The translations under genes and the position numbers were made by a program. The notes beneath the pieces are model-generated. The model did not search any database and was not told the DNA's origin. It was given only the letters and a program-made list of their open reading frames with translations. From positions 1-34,286 of the forward strand of contig CACYNF010000019.1 in the NCBI GenBank assembly GCA_902775595.1: a stretch of DNA of 34,286 nucleotides. The letters run 5' to 3'. Below, one piece after another: positions 27,111 through 34,286 of this stretch. The stretch is from an uncultured bacterium (GTDB lineage: Bacteria > Verrucomicrobiota > Kiritimatiellia > RFP12 > UBA1067). Each line of letters begins with the position of its first letter. Within the stretch, counting starts at the first letter, position 1.

Positions 27111-29489
27111 ATGAACATAACGAAACACAAATACACATTCGCCGCGCTCGCGGCATTCGCGATGACGGCGCTTCTGCCGATTTCCGCCGCGTGGACTTAC
27201 ATCGCCGATTCCGGAGCCTGGAACAACGCCAACGACAAGCGATACTCCGGCTACGTCACGGACGGCGTGACGTGGACGATCTTCGTCCTCGATCTCGGGA
27301 ACGGCACGTGGCAGCTCGGCGCGGGCACGTTCGGCGTCGACAGCGGCAGCGGAGGCTCCTGCCAGGCCGGCACCACGAAGACGTCGACCGGCATCGGCTC
27401 CGGCGCGCTCGACGTGCGCGAAATCGCGACGGACACGGGCATGACCTTCTCCAAGATCGGTCCGCGTTGCTTCTACAAACATTCCGGCATCACGACTATT
27501 ACGATTCCGGACACCGTGACGGAAATCGGCAACGCCGCTTTCGCCCAGTGTTCGGTTCTCACGGCAATCACGCTGGAGAACGGATGCCCGAACCTCGTGA
27601 CGCTCGGATCCGGAAACGGGATCTTCGAAGGTTCCAAACAGATCTCGGAATTGGATCTCGGAAACACGAAGATCACGACGCTCTACCGGAACTTTGACAG
27701 CTCCACCGGATTCCACCGTCTCGTGTTCCCGGAAACGCTCGTGACGATGAAGAACTGGGCGACCGCCTACATCACGGACAACGACATGGTGTTCCACTTC
27801 AAGGGCGCCATGCCGACGACCATCGAGGCGAACGCCGTCCGGCCGATAAACATCAGCGCGAGCCGAAAGTGGGCGTTCAAGGTCGACGTGAACACGAAGG
27901 GCACGTGGCCGATCCGCACGGACGTCCCCTTCGCCGACGCGACGCTCCCGTCCGTCTCCGGCGAGACGTTCGCCGAGGAGGACTACCTCGGCTATCTCTA
28001 TCTCTCCGACCTGCGAGACAATGGAAACGGCGAGGACATGAAGATATGGGTCTTCAAGGAGGGCGTCCCCGCCGCGGTGATCCCCGCGACGATGAGCGTC
28101 GCCGCGACCCCAGGGCGCACGAACGTGACGTTCACGGCGACGGTGGACCTCGGCACGAGCGCGAGCGCGGACGTGGCCGTCACTGTAAACGGCGTCACCA
28201 AGAACGCCACGGCCGCGCAGAACGGTCCCCTCTCACTAGAGTTCGACGGCCTGGCGCTCGACACGACGTATGCCTGGACCGCGACCGTGCAGGGCGCGGA
28301 CGACGCCGCGGCGTCGGCGCTGAACGGCACCTTCTCGACGCTTCCGCCGGAGGTCTCGCTTGGGAAGACATCCTTCACGCAGCCTAAGGACGGTCTCTCG
28401 GCGACCATCTCGGTCGTCGTCGCGACACTGACGAGCGCGAGCGCCGACATCGAGTTCACGTTCGACGGAGCCGTCGCGGAGACGCGCACGGTCACCGCGC
28501 CCGGTATCTACGACTTCGCGGTGTCGGGCCTGACCGTCGGCACGACCTACGACTACTCCTTCGTCGCGGTCTCGTCCGAAAACGCCGACGAGGCCGAGGT
28601 CGCAGGAACACTCGAGGCGGACTACTACCACTGGGTCTACACGCCCGGCGGCGGCTACGCGAACAGCTGCCCCTACACCGGCACGATCTCCGACCGAAAC
28701 TGGCGCATCCGCGTCTGGCAGTGCGACCCCGAGAACCATCCCGACGAGTTCTGGCTCGGCGTCGGCTCCTTCGGGTCCGTCGGCGTTGAGGCGGGGACGG
28801 GCGACATGGACCTCTCGTCCCTTTACGCGGACACGCTGGCGGCCGGAACGCCGGTGAAAATCGTCAAGGTCAACAGCTACTTCTGGACTTCGCACAACGA
28901 GTTCACGGGGCTCGTTCTGCCCGACACGGTTCGCGAAATCGGCTTCTACGCCTTCTACGGCAACCGCGGGCTCGGCTCCGTGGACCTCTCCAACACCCAG
29001 ATCACGAACATTGCCGCACGCGCGTTCCAGGACAACTACGGCTGCACGAACTTCTTCCTGCCGAAGACGTTGCAGAAGGTCGGCGGGTGCGCGTTTGCGT
29101 GGGGGCACTCGAAGCGCGTGTTCCACTTCCGTGGCGATGTGCCAGAGGTGACGCTCACGACTAGCGACATCGGGACCGGAACCACCGGCGCGGACCAGTC
29201 GTTCTATGTCGGCAACGGCAACCAGCAGCAGGCCTACTGCGTCGATTCGAAACGGTATCCGGCGTGGCTCACGGACTCTGCCACGACGCTCTATACGGAC
29301 CAGAACCCCTTTCCGCCCGGGGAGCAGAGCTGGATTCCGGCCCACGTCCGCTACGGGACCGCGCAAGGCTACAAGGCGCCGTTCGGCAATTCGACGCTCG
29401 GCCGAGCCTTTGACGCTTCGGCCAACGGTCGTGCATATTTGATTCACGAGACGGTCTATCCCTCCTCGTTCATAATCATAGTCCGCTAA
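27111..29489 (+). CDS. Secreted BspA-like leucine-rich repeat protein with fibronectin-like middle
   Basis: 792 residues. Signal peptide KYTFAALAAFAMTALLPISA. Two LRR_5 (BspA/Treponema-type) blocks lie at about 116-195 (TTITIPDTVTEIGNAAFAQC) and 585-665 (FTGLVLPDTVREIGFYAFYG). They are separated by two fibronectin-like segments (about 327-503; GLALDTTYAWTATVQG, GLTVGTTYDYSFVAVS). The protein ends in FIIIVR. BspA-type proteins are surface adhesins that bind matrix proteins or other cells; the ligand here is unknown. I start at 27111, where AGGAG lies upstream and the signal peptide begins; an ORF extension to 26961 covers the promoter region. First gene of a three-gene operon with 27- and 21-nt gaps. 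Confidence 0.87.
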   Translation: MNITKHKYTFAALAAFAMTALLPISAAWTYIADSGAWNNANDKRYSGYVTDGVTWTIFVLDLGNGTWQLGAGTFGVDSGSGGSCQAGTTKTSTGIGSGALDVREIATDTGMTFSKIGPRCFYKHSGITTITIPDTVTEIGNAAFAQCSVLTAITLENGCPNLVTLGSGNGIFEGSKQISELDLGNTKITTLYRNFDSSTGFHRLVFPETLVTMKNWATAYITDNDMVFHFKGAMPTTIEANAVRPINISASRKWAFKVDVNTKGTWPIRTDVPFADATLPSVSGETFAEEDYLGYLYLSDLRDNGNGEDMKIWVFKEGVPAAVIPATMSVAATPGRTNVTFTATVDLGTSASADVAVTVNGVTKNATAAQNGPLSLEFDGLALDTTYAWTATVQGADDAAASALNGTFSTLPPEVSLGKTSFTQPKDGLSATISVVVATLTSASADIEFTFDGAVAETRTVTAPGIYDFAVSGLTVGTTYDYSFVAVSSENADEAEVAGTLEADYYHWVYTPGGGYANSCPYTGTISDRNWRIRVWQCDPENHPDEFWLGVGSFGSVGVEAGTGDMDLSSLYADTLAAGTPVKIVKVNSYFWTSHNEFTGLVLPDTVREIGFYAFYGNRGLGSVDLSNTQITNIAARAFQDNYGCTNFFLPKTLQKVGGCAFAWGHSKRVFHFRGDVPEVTLTTSDIGTGTTGADQSFYVGNGNQQQAYCVDSKRYPAWLTDSATTLYTDQNPFPPGEQSWIPAHVRYGTAQGYKAPFGNSTLGRAFDASANGRAYLIHETVYPSSFIIIVR

Positions 29490-29516
29490 GTGAGCCGATA
29501 AAGGAGTAAACACACG

Positions 29517-30560
29517 ATGAGACGCAAATACACATTCATCGCGCTTGCGGCATTTGCGCTCGCGGCGCTTCTGCCGGCTGAGGCTTCGCAATTCTGGCTT
29601 TACGAGTCCGGCGCTAAGACCTTGACGCTTTCGGACACTGATCCGGAAGCTGTCTGTACGCCTGTCAAAGTCTACAATGTGTCGCCTGTGGCGAACGGCA
29701 GCACGAAACTGACGAAAGCTTCCGACAACACCATCCCTTTCGAAGGGTGCCCTCTCGGTGGCGCCAGCTTCGACTTCACGCTCCAGATCAAGGATGGCGA
29801 GGGGATTGACTACGCTCTTGTCTCGATAGCGAGTGAGTGCTTCAGCGGGAACAACTACATTGGCTCGGTGAAACTTCCTGATTCGTTCGAAACCCTTGGC
29901 TCGGGCGCGTTTCGCTCCGCGAAATACCTTAAGGCCTTCGCCTTCCCCGCCAATCCAACGAGCTTGACATCGGTCGGAGATAGCGCATTCTATGGTTGTT
30001 CGCGCCTTGATTGGCTTGAATGGCCGGCCACGATTGCAACCATCGCCCCCTACATGTGCAACAGTTCCGGGATCACCGGTATCTATTTTCCGGCCGTCAC
30101 TGAAATAAAAGGGTCTGCGTTTGGAATAACTCCAAATCTACGCACTGTCGAGTTTGGTGGTTCTGACGGACAGACAATCGTATTCAAGCCACAATGTTTT
30201 CAGGGGCAGGGGACGACCATTAAGACTATATTCTTCCACGAAGCGACGCCATATCTTGCCGAGGGGTTCGTGAACGGAAGCAACAACTTTCTTGATCATG
30301 TCGGCTGGACCGGCCTAGTCATCTATCTGCCGATGAATGCGAGTAAGGATGATGTGGCCGACGGCTGGAAAACATGGGTGCAGGACTACCTTGCTGTTTT
30401 CGCTGGCAGCTCATTCACATTCCCGCAGAAAAACCCCGGCGGCTCGTGGACCGATGGCTCGTGGTACCACCATGCAAACTATGCCCCCGCCAGGAAGACC
30501 TATGTCATCCGCGCCTGGGATCCGGCGGCCAAGACCGTTGGTGCGCTCCTGTGTTATTGA
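29517..30560 (+). CDS. Secreted BspA-like leucine-rich repeat protein, short paralogue
   Basis: 347 residues. The signal peptide RRKYTFIALAAFALAALLPAEA is almost identical, also at DNA level, to that of the gene at 27111, showing duplication. LRR_5 repeats cover about 95-250 (GSVKLPDSFETLGSGAFRS, TSVGDSAFYGCSRLDWLEWP). The closing block (APARKTYVIRAWDP) resembles NGRAYLIHETVYP near the end of the first paralogue, but the protein stops in GALLCY and lacks the hydrophobic Val-Arg ending of its neighbours. Truncation or a frameshift near 30540 is possible but unproven. Base composition is less GC-rich than the flanking genes. AAAGGAG precedes the ATG. Confidence 0.82.
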   Translation: MRRKYTFIALAAFALAALLPAEASQFWLYESGAKTLTLSDTDPEAVCTPVKVYNVSPVANGSTKLTKASDNTIPFEGCPLGGASFDFTLQIKDGEGIDYALVSIASECFSGNNYIGSVKLPDSFETLGSGAFRSAKYLKAFAFPANPTSLTSVGDSAFYGCSRLDWLEWPATIATIAPYMCNSSGITGIYFPAVTEIKGSAFGITPNLRTVEFGGSDGQTIVFKPQCFQGQGTTIKTIFFHEATPYLAEGFVNGSNNFLDHVGWTGLVIYLPMNASKDDVADGWKTWVQDYLAVFAGSSFTFPQKNPGGSWTDGSWYHHANYAPARKTYVIRAWDPAAKTVGALLCY

Positions 30561-30581
30561 TTTCAGGAAAGGACTTCAGCC

Positions 30582-33500
30582 ATGAAACATGTTACATCCT
30601 TCTTCTTTGCCGCATTCCTTGCCATGACAGCCGTGTGCCCGGCTCTTGCGACATGGACATTTACCGGCGATACCAGTGCTTCTTCTACCAATCCAATTAT
30701 TACCGACGGCGATTGGACGGTGGTGCTCAACGGGAAAAACAAGGTCAAATACTCGGCCCATCCGAATCCTGACGTTGGGCTTCTGGACCTTACCGGCGTC
30801 TACGACGACACTGGTCTCACAATCACGATGGTCGACTATCGAGGTTTCCTGAGCAAAACAGACATTACGGGCATCATTCTGCCTGAGTCGTGCACGGGTT
30901 TTGGGGAAGAGGCGTTTTATAGGGCCGGGAATCTCGAAACCATCGTGCTGTCCTCCCAGACGGGGCCAATCACCACGAAGAACGTGTTTGCCATCTGCAC
31001 CAAGCTCAAGAGCGTCACCTACACCGGCGTCACGGCGGAGGATGGCGTGATTCGGCTGCCGTCCACTGTTACGCGTCTTGCCAATTCTGCGTTTCAGATG
31101 TGGGACGGCAATACCACCATCACGCGGGTGATCGCGCCTGGCGTCACGACAATTTCGAAGTATTCGTTGTACAAGATTTACAACCTCCAATCCGTCGAGT
31201 TTTCTCCGAACTTTTCAGGGTTTGATTCGGAGGGCGGTGCCTATGCCTTCGGCGAAAGCGGCAAGAATGGCTCCTTCACGATCTCTCCCGCGAAATGGAA
31301 GAGCCCGGTCAGCAACCTGACCGGCGAAGACATCTTCTTCAATGGCGGGGTCGCCGGCGAACTCGACTGGAGCGAGGGCACATTCACCGAGGTCCCGTAT
31401 CGCATCTTCTGCGGCGATACGAAGCTCGACTGCGTTACGCTGCCTAAAACGGTGACGTCCATCAAAAAACAGGCCTTCGTCAACATGAAGAAGGGATTCG
31501 TTCTCCGTTTCCTCGGTGATGTCCCCACGCTTGCCGACACAGCGGACTCTATTTGGCAAACCTCGTTTTGGGGCAGCAACGGCCGCTATCGCATCGTGGT
31601 CGATCCGGTCGCCTATCCTGACTGGGTGGACGTCGACAAGGGCTTCACTGCACTCACGGACGCTGATCGCAATCTTTCAGATTATCCTTCAGACCTGCCG
31701 GAAGGTGAAGTGCTCGGCTTCACGACGGTTGGTCTTACCGGCAGCGTAAGCAGCGCCCGGAGGCACTGGCTCATCAAATACGTCGACCATACCAAGTACA
31801 CTGTGACGTGGAAGAATGGCGACGCCAATTTCGCCACGACGCAGGGTGAGAAAGGGGAGCTTGTCGTTGCGCCGGATGGGACGCCTGCTAAGACTTCCAC
31901 CGACGAGTTTGACTATACGTTCATTGGCTGGAACACAGACGCCTCCGCCACGACGGCTCTTGATATCTCAACTGCGACGATCACTGGCTCGATGACATAC
32001 TACGCCATCTTTTCCGCGTCGACGCGCGCTTACACGATTACATGGCAGATGGACGACGGTACGACTATCGGCGCATCAAACGTCCTCTACGGCGAGACGC
32101 CGACGCACGCGGACGTGTCGAAGGCGTCGACGGCCGAGCATTCCTATGAATTTCTGGGATGGTCGACAGATGGTGAAAATGTGCTTGCGGTTCTTCCGTC
32201 GGTCACAGGCCCCGCGACCTACATCGCCGTCTTCGCGGAGCACGACGCCACTACCACGGCTACCGTCTCGTGGTTCGACGAGGACGGCATGACGCCGCTC
32301 GTCCCCGCCCAGACGACGGTAACGAAGGGGCTGCAGCCGACGCACGAAGCGCCGACGAAAGCACCAACGATCGACACGGCCTACACCTTCGACGGGTGGG
32401 TTGAAATCGGCGGCTCCGGGGCGGTAATCGCCCCTGCGAATCTCCCAGCGGTTTCGGGCGACATCTCCTACAGGGCGCACTATGCCTCTTCCGTCCGCCA
32501 ATACACCGTGACGTTCGTCGACTGGGATGGATCCATTATCAAGACGGCCGAGTTGGACTACCTGACGGCGGCGGCGGATGTTGCGGCCGAGAGGCCCGCC
32601 GATCCATCTCGCGCCGCGGACGCGGAATACACATACGCGTTCACGGAGTGGTCGCCGGCGTTCGCCGTCGTCTCGGGAGATGCGGTCTATACGGCGCAGT
32701 ATGCCGCGACGGCCAACACATACGGTGCGACGTTCGTCGATGGCATTGATGACTCTATAATCGAGGGGCCGACCTCTTATGTCTACGGCGCGGCTGTCAC
32801 GGCGCCTGCTGCGCCGGAGCACTACGGCTTCATATTCTCCGCCTGGAATCCCGAAGTGACGACGATGCCTGCCGCCGATACAGTCTACACCGCCGTCTAC
32901 TCGACGAACAGATTCACGATTACCTGGGTCAACGGCGACGCAACGACGACAGCGAACTACTACTATCTCGCTCCAATGGACGCCACCAAGGCACCAGAGC
33001 CCAAGAAGACCAATACCGCGAAGGAATCGTATACGTTTGTAGAGTGGTCGCCGGCCTTCGAGCCAGTCCAGAGCAACACGACATACACGGCGGTCTTTAC
33101 GCGCACGATTTTGAAGACGATGAAGCTCGCATTCAAGAGCGCGTCATATGACAGGGAGACGGGGGCGATTACCGTACTGGCGACAATCTTGAATCCTGGG
33201 CAGGACGGCGAGACGACGGGCGTGATTGTGACCGAGCCCGCCACGGACGGCAATATCGTGACAATCGAAGACGGCACAAACGTAACGGCGACAATCGTCG
33301 GGCCTTTGACGGGGAAGGGGTATGAGTGGACTTTGACCGTGACGCAGCTCGCGAGCGGCGTGGCCGAGACTGTGGCGCTCAAGGGGCGCACTTGGGCGCG
33401 GCGGCGGAATGGCTGGTTCTCGGAAGGCGATGTCAGCTGGACGGATGATGAATATGAGCCCGGAACGTCTTCATCTGTGCAGCAACAGGTTCGCGTGAAG

Positions 33501-33893
33501 GGGACACTGGGCTTTGGCGGCATGTTGCCAAATTCGCTCCCGGACGCAACTGTGGCGAAGCTCGGCTTTGCCGCCTGTCAGAAGAATGCAGGCGATCCTG
33601 CGTCCTATTTCGCATGGGACGGCGCGGCGTGGGTCAGGCTTTATGGCGCGATGCCTGCGGCGTCGACGACTGTCAAGATACTGGGCGTTGTCGACTTCGC
33701 CCGCAAGAATGGCCCGGCTGTTGCATGGTATGCCGACGGCTTCCAGTTGACGACCGAGTCGGGCGACTGGGAGGTGCCGCTTGCCGGCGGTACGAAGCTC
33801 ACCTCCTTCGGGCTTGTCGGCGACCTGTCGGTCGATTCGCTGTCGGGCGACTACGATATTGGCGGCCAGGGATTCACGTTGCTTGTTAGGTAA
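30582..33893 (+). CDS. Secreted LRR protein with six InlB-B-type repeats
   Basis: 1103 residues. Signal peptide (about 1-23; MKHVTSFFFAAFLAMTAVCPALA). LRR_5 repeats occupy about 85-300 (ITGIILPESCTGFGEEAFYR, VTLPKTVTSIKKQAFVNM). Residues about 405-843 hold six repeats of 65-80 residues of the InlB B-repeat/Listeria-Bacteroides (Flg_new) type, each starting like YTVTWKNGD or YTITWQMDD and containing FIGW, FLGW or FDGW and a closing TYYAIF or VYTAQY. These repeats form beta-grasp-like stalk domains in surface adhesins. The last 260 residues are an unrecognised beta-rich domain ending in FTLLVR. GGAAAGG lies before the ATG. It is the last operon gene and is followed by a strong terminator. Confidence 0.88.
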   Translation: MKHVTSFFFAAFLAMTAVCPALATWTFTGDTSASSTNPIITDGDWTVVLNGKNKVKYSAHPNPDVGLLDLTGVYDDTGLTITMVDYRGFLSKTDITGIILPESCTGFGEEAFYRAGNLETIVLSSQTGPITTKNVFAICTKLKSVTYTGVTAEDGVIRLPSTVTRLANSAFQMWDGNTTITRVIAPGVTTISKYSLYKIYNLQSVEFSPNFSGFDSEGGAYAFGESGKNGSFTISPAKWKSPVSNLTGEDIFFNGGVAGELDWSEGTFTEVPYRIFCGDTKLDCVTLPKTVTSIKKQAFVNMKKGFVLRFLGDVPTLADTADSIWQTSFWGSNGRYRIVVDPVAYPDWVDVDKGFTALTDADRNLSDYPSDLPEGEVLGFTTVGLTGSVSSARRHWLIKYVDHTKYTVTWKNGDANFATTQGEKGELVVAPDGTPAKTSTDEFDYTFIGWNTDASATTALDISTATITGSMTYYAIFSASTRAYTITWQMDDGTTIGASNVLYGETPTHADVSKASTAEHSYEFLGWSTDGENVLAVLPSVTGPATYIAVFAEHDATTTATVSWFDEDGMTPLVPAQTTVTKGLQPTHEAPTKAPTIDTAYTFDGWVEIGGSGAVIAPANLPAVSGDISYRAHYASSVRQYTVTFVDWDGSIIKTAELDYLTAAADVAAERPADPSRAADAEYTYAFTEWSPAFAVVSGDAVYTAQYAATANTYGATFVDGIDDSIIEGPTSYVYGAAVTAPAAPEHYGFIFSAWNPEVTTMPAADTVYTAVYSTNRFTITWVNGDATTTANYYYLAPMDATKAPEPKKTNTAKESYTFVEWSPAFEPVQSNTTYTAVFTRTILKTMKLAFKSASYDRETGAITVLATILNPGQDGETTGVIVTEPATDGNIVTIEDGTNVTATIVGPLTGKGYEWTLTVTQLASGVAETVALKGRTWARRRNGWFSEGDVSWTDDEYEPGTSSSVQQQVRVKGTLGFGGMLPNSLPDATVAKLGFAACQKNAGDPASYFAWDGAAWVRLYGAMPAASTTVKILGVVDFARKNGPAVAWYADGFQLTTESGDWEVPLAGGTKLTSFGLVGDLSVDSLSGDYDIGGQGFTLLVR

Positions 33894-33895
33894 GC

Positions 33896-34084
33896 CTAAA
33901 TGAGGCAGTTGGAATCGCCCGCCGCATTCGCGTCGGTCAATTTCAACTGCCTTATGTTTTTCCCGCCTGACTCAACGACCGCGAACTCGCCATTGACTAA
34001 TGACATACTCTCCCACTCCAACTCGCCCCAACCCCTCCACGCAATTTCGTCCGCACCGTAATCTCCTCTCACAGGTTCCGTCTG
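33896..34084 (-). pseudogene. Protein-like open frame without a clear start; possible gene remnant
   Basis: On the minus strand this frame is open for 62 codons and reads like real protein (GADEIAWRGWGELEWESM, then SLVNGEFAVVESGGKN, ending SNCLI). It is bounded by an in-frame TGA (34085-34087) and has only an internal ATG (34006) or a GTG near 34072 as starts. It overlaps the terminator of the plus-strand operon. It may be the tail of a decayed gene entering from the right. I recognise no family. Confidence 0.3.
33903..33961 (+). terminator. Intrinsic terminator of the LRR operon
   Basis: AGGCAGTTGGAA (33903-33914) pairs with TTTCAACTGCCT (33941-33952), 12 bp with one G-U pair, around a GC-rich 26-nt loop. 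TTTTT follows at 33957-33961. It begins ten bases after the stop codon. Confidence 0.8.
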
Positions 34085-34286
34085 TCACGACAACTGAGTT
34101 TTGCGGTGTAATGCGTCACTAATGACCGTCCCATCCTCCGCCGGAATTTAACTCCGACGGCTTGGGCTCCCGCGCGTGAGCCACACGGATCGGAGACAAG
34201 CTATGGTTTTGACAAGGGGGGATTTTAAACTTTTTCATCTTTGCGTTCCTCCGATGTTGATAACTCCATTAAGGCTGTGTTGCGGC
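33962..34286. other. Right-edge region without a confident gene
   Basis: About 325 bases after the terminator. No plus-strand coding sequence is convincing. The only signals are the minus-strand open frame up to 34084, the small frame at 34119-34238 and the paired hairpins. A TTGACA at 34209 has no matching -10 box at a usual distance. Confidence 0.5.
34119..34238 (-). CDS. Possible 39-residue small protein or leader peptide
   Basis: Minus-strand ATG at 34238 with GGAGG eight nt upstream. It encodes a basic, Pro-rich peptide beginning MKKFKIPPCQNHSL and ending GGGWDGH. An in-frame stop lies just upstream, so this is not the end of a longer frame. The coding stretch contains two hairpins better paired as minus-strand RNA: GGCTC/GAGCC, and CCGTCGGA/TCCGGCGG (34136-34158), where a U-G pair replaces a plus-strand mismatch. 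It could be a short gene, a leader peptide or part of a structured RNA. Confidence 0.3.
   Translation of the reverse strand: MKKFKIPPCQNHSLSPIRVAHAREPKPSELNSGGGWDGH

Noticed and set aside
30337..30585. Overlapping frame at the end of the short LRR gene as proof of a frameshift
   Set aside because: It ends VIDFR followed by five more residues, so it does not restore the hydrophobic Val-Arg terminus seen in the neighbours.
34209..34235. TTGACA at 34209 as a plus-strand promoter
   Set aside because: No acceptable -10 box at 16-18 bp and no gene start before the window ends.

Overview
The window is a GC-rich, gene-dense bacterial segment. Gene content fits a Gram-negative member of the Planctomycetes-Verrucomicrobia-Chlamydiae group, most likely a gut Kiritimatiellota or a related Lentisphaerota lineage. 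The clues are GH2 and GH92 glycosidases, very large secreted beta-helix/LamG proteins, BspA-like leucine-rich repeat proteins, an ECF sigma factor of the type expanded in those phyla, and UAP-type UDP-sugar pyrophosphorylase. The phylum is inferred; no rRNA or tRNA gene was seen.

Layout. (1) 1-5997: glycan use. The C-terminal part of a GH2 beta-galactosidase with a discoidin-like domain, a PutP-type sodium/solute symporter and a GH92 alpha-mannosidase. (2) 6022-10956: cell-wall precursors. Alanine racemase, then a tightly packed run of UDP-sugar pyrophosphorylase, xseB, a GHKL ATPase and an MraY-like transferase. (3) 11118-17658: a 1530-residue secreted DUF2341/LamG protein and a membrane hybrid histidine kinase. 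(4) 17745-22787: purB, gltS, a Ser/Thr kinase with Sel1 repeats, then nnrD. (5) 22806-33893: a secreted beta-helix/degenerate-esterase/LRR protein, an ECF sigma factor on the minus strand, and, divergent from it, an operon of three secreted LRR proteins, the last carrying six InlB-B-type repeats. (6) 33894-34286: a terminator and unexplained minus-strand signals.

Three patterns stand out beyond the gene list. First, two 56-bp palindromes with identical TGGTAGGG/CCCTACCA ends and a central CCGCGG sit inside two glycosidase genes, in the same reading phase, each adding an 18-residue peptide that the enzyme families lack. They look like protein-coding palindromic elements analogous to Rickettsia RPEs. 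Second, many genes are preceded by an extended -10 box, TGGTATAAT, only 6 to 9 nt before the ATG, implying leaderless or near-leaderless mRNAs; two of these boxes are fused to the U-tract of an intrinsic terminator. Third, three large secreted proteins end exactly in a short hydrophobic stretch followed by Val-Arg (LILRVR, FIIIVR, FTLLVR), a possible undescribed C-terminal signal. In addition, the 1157-residue protein carries an esterase-like domain whose nucleophile and histidine positions are replaced.
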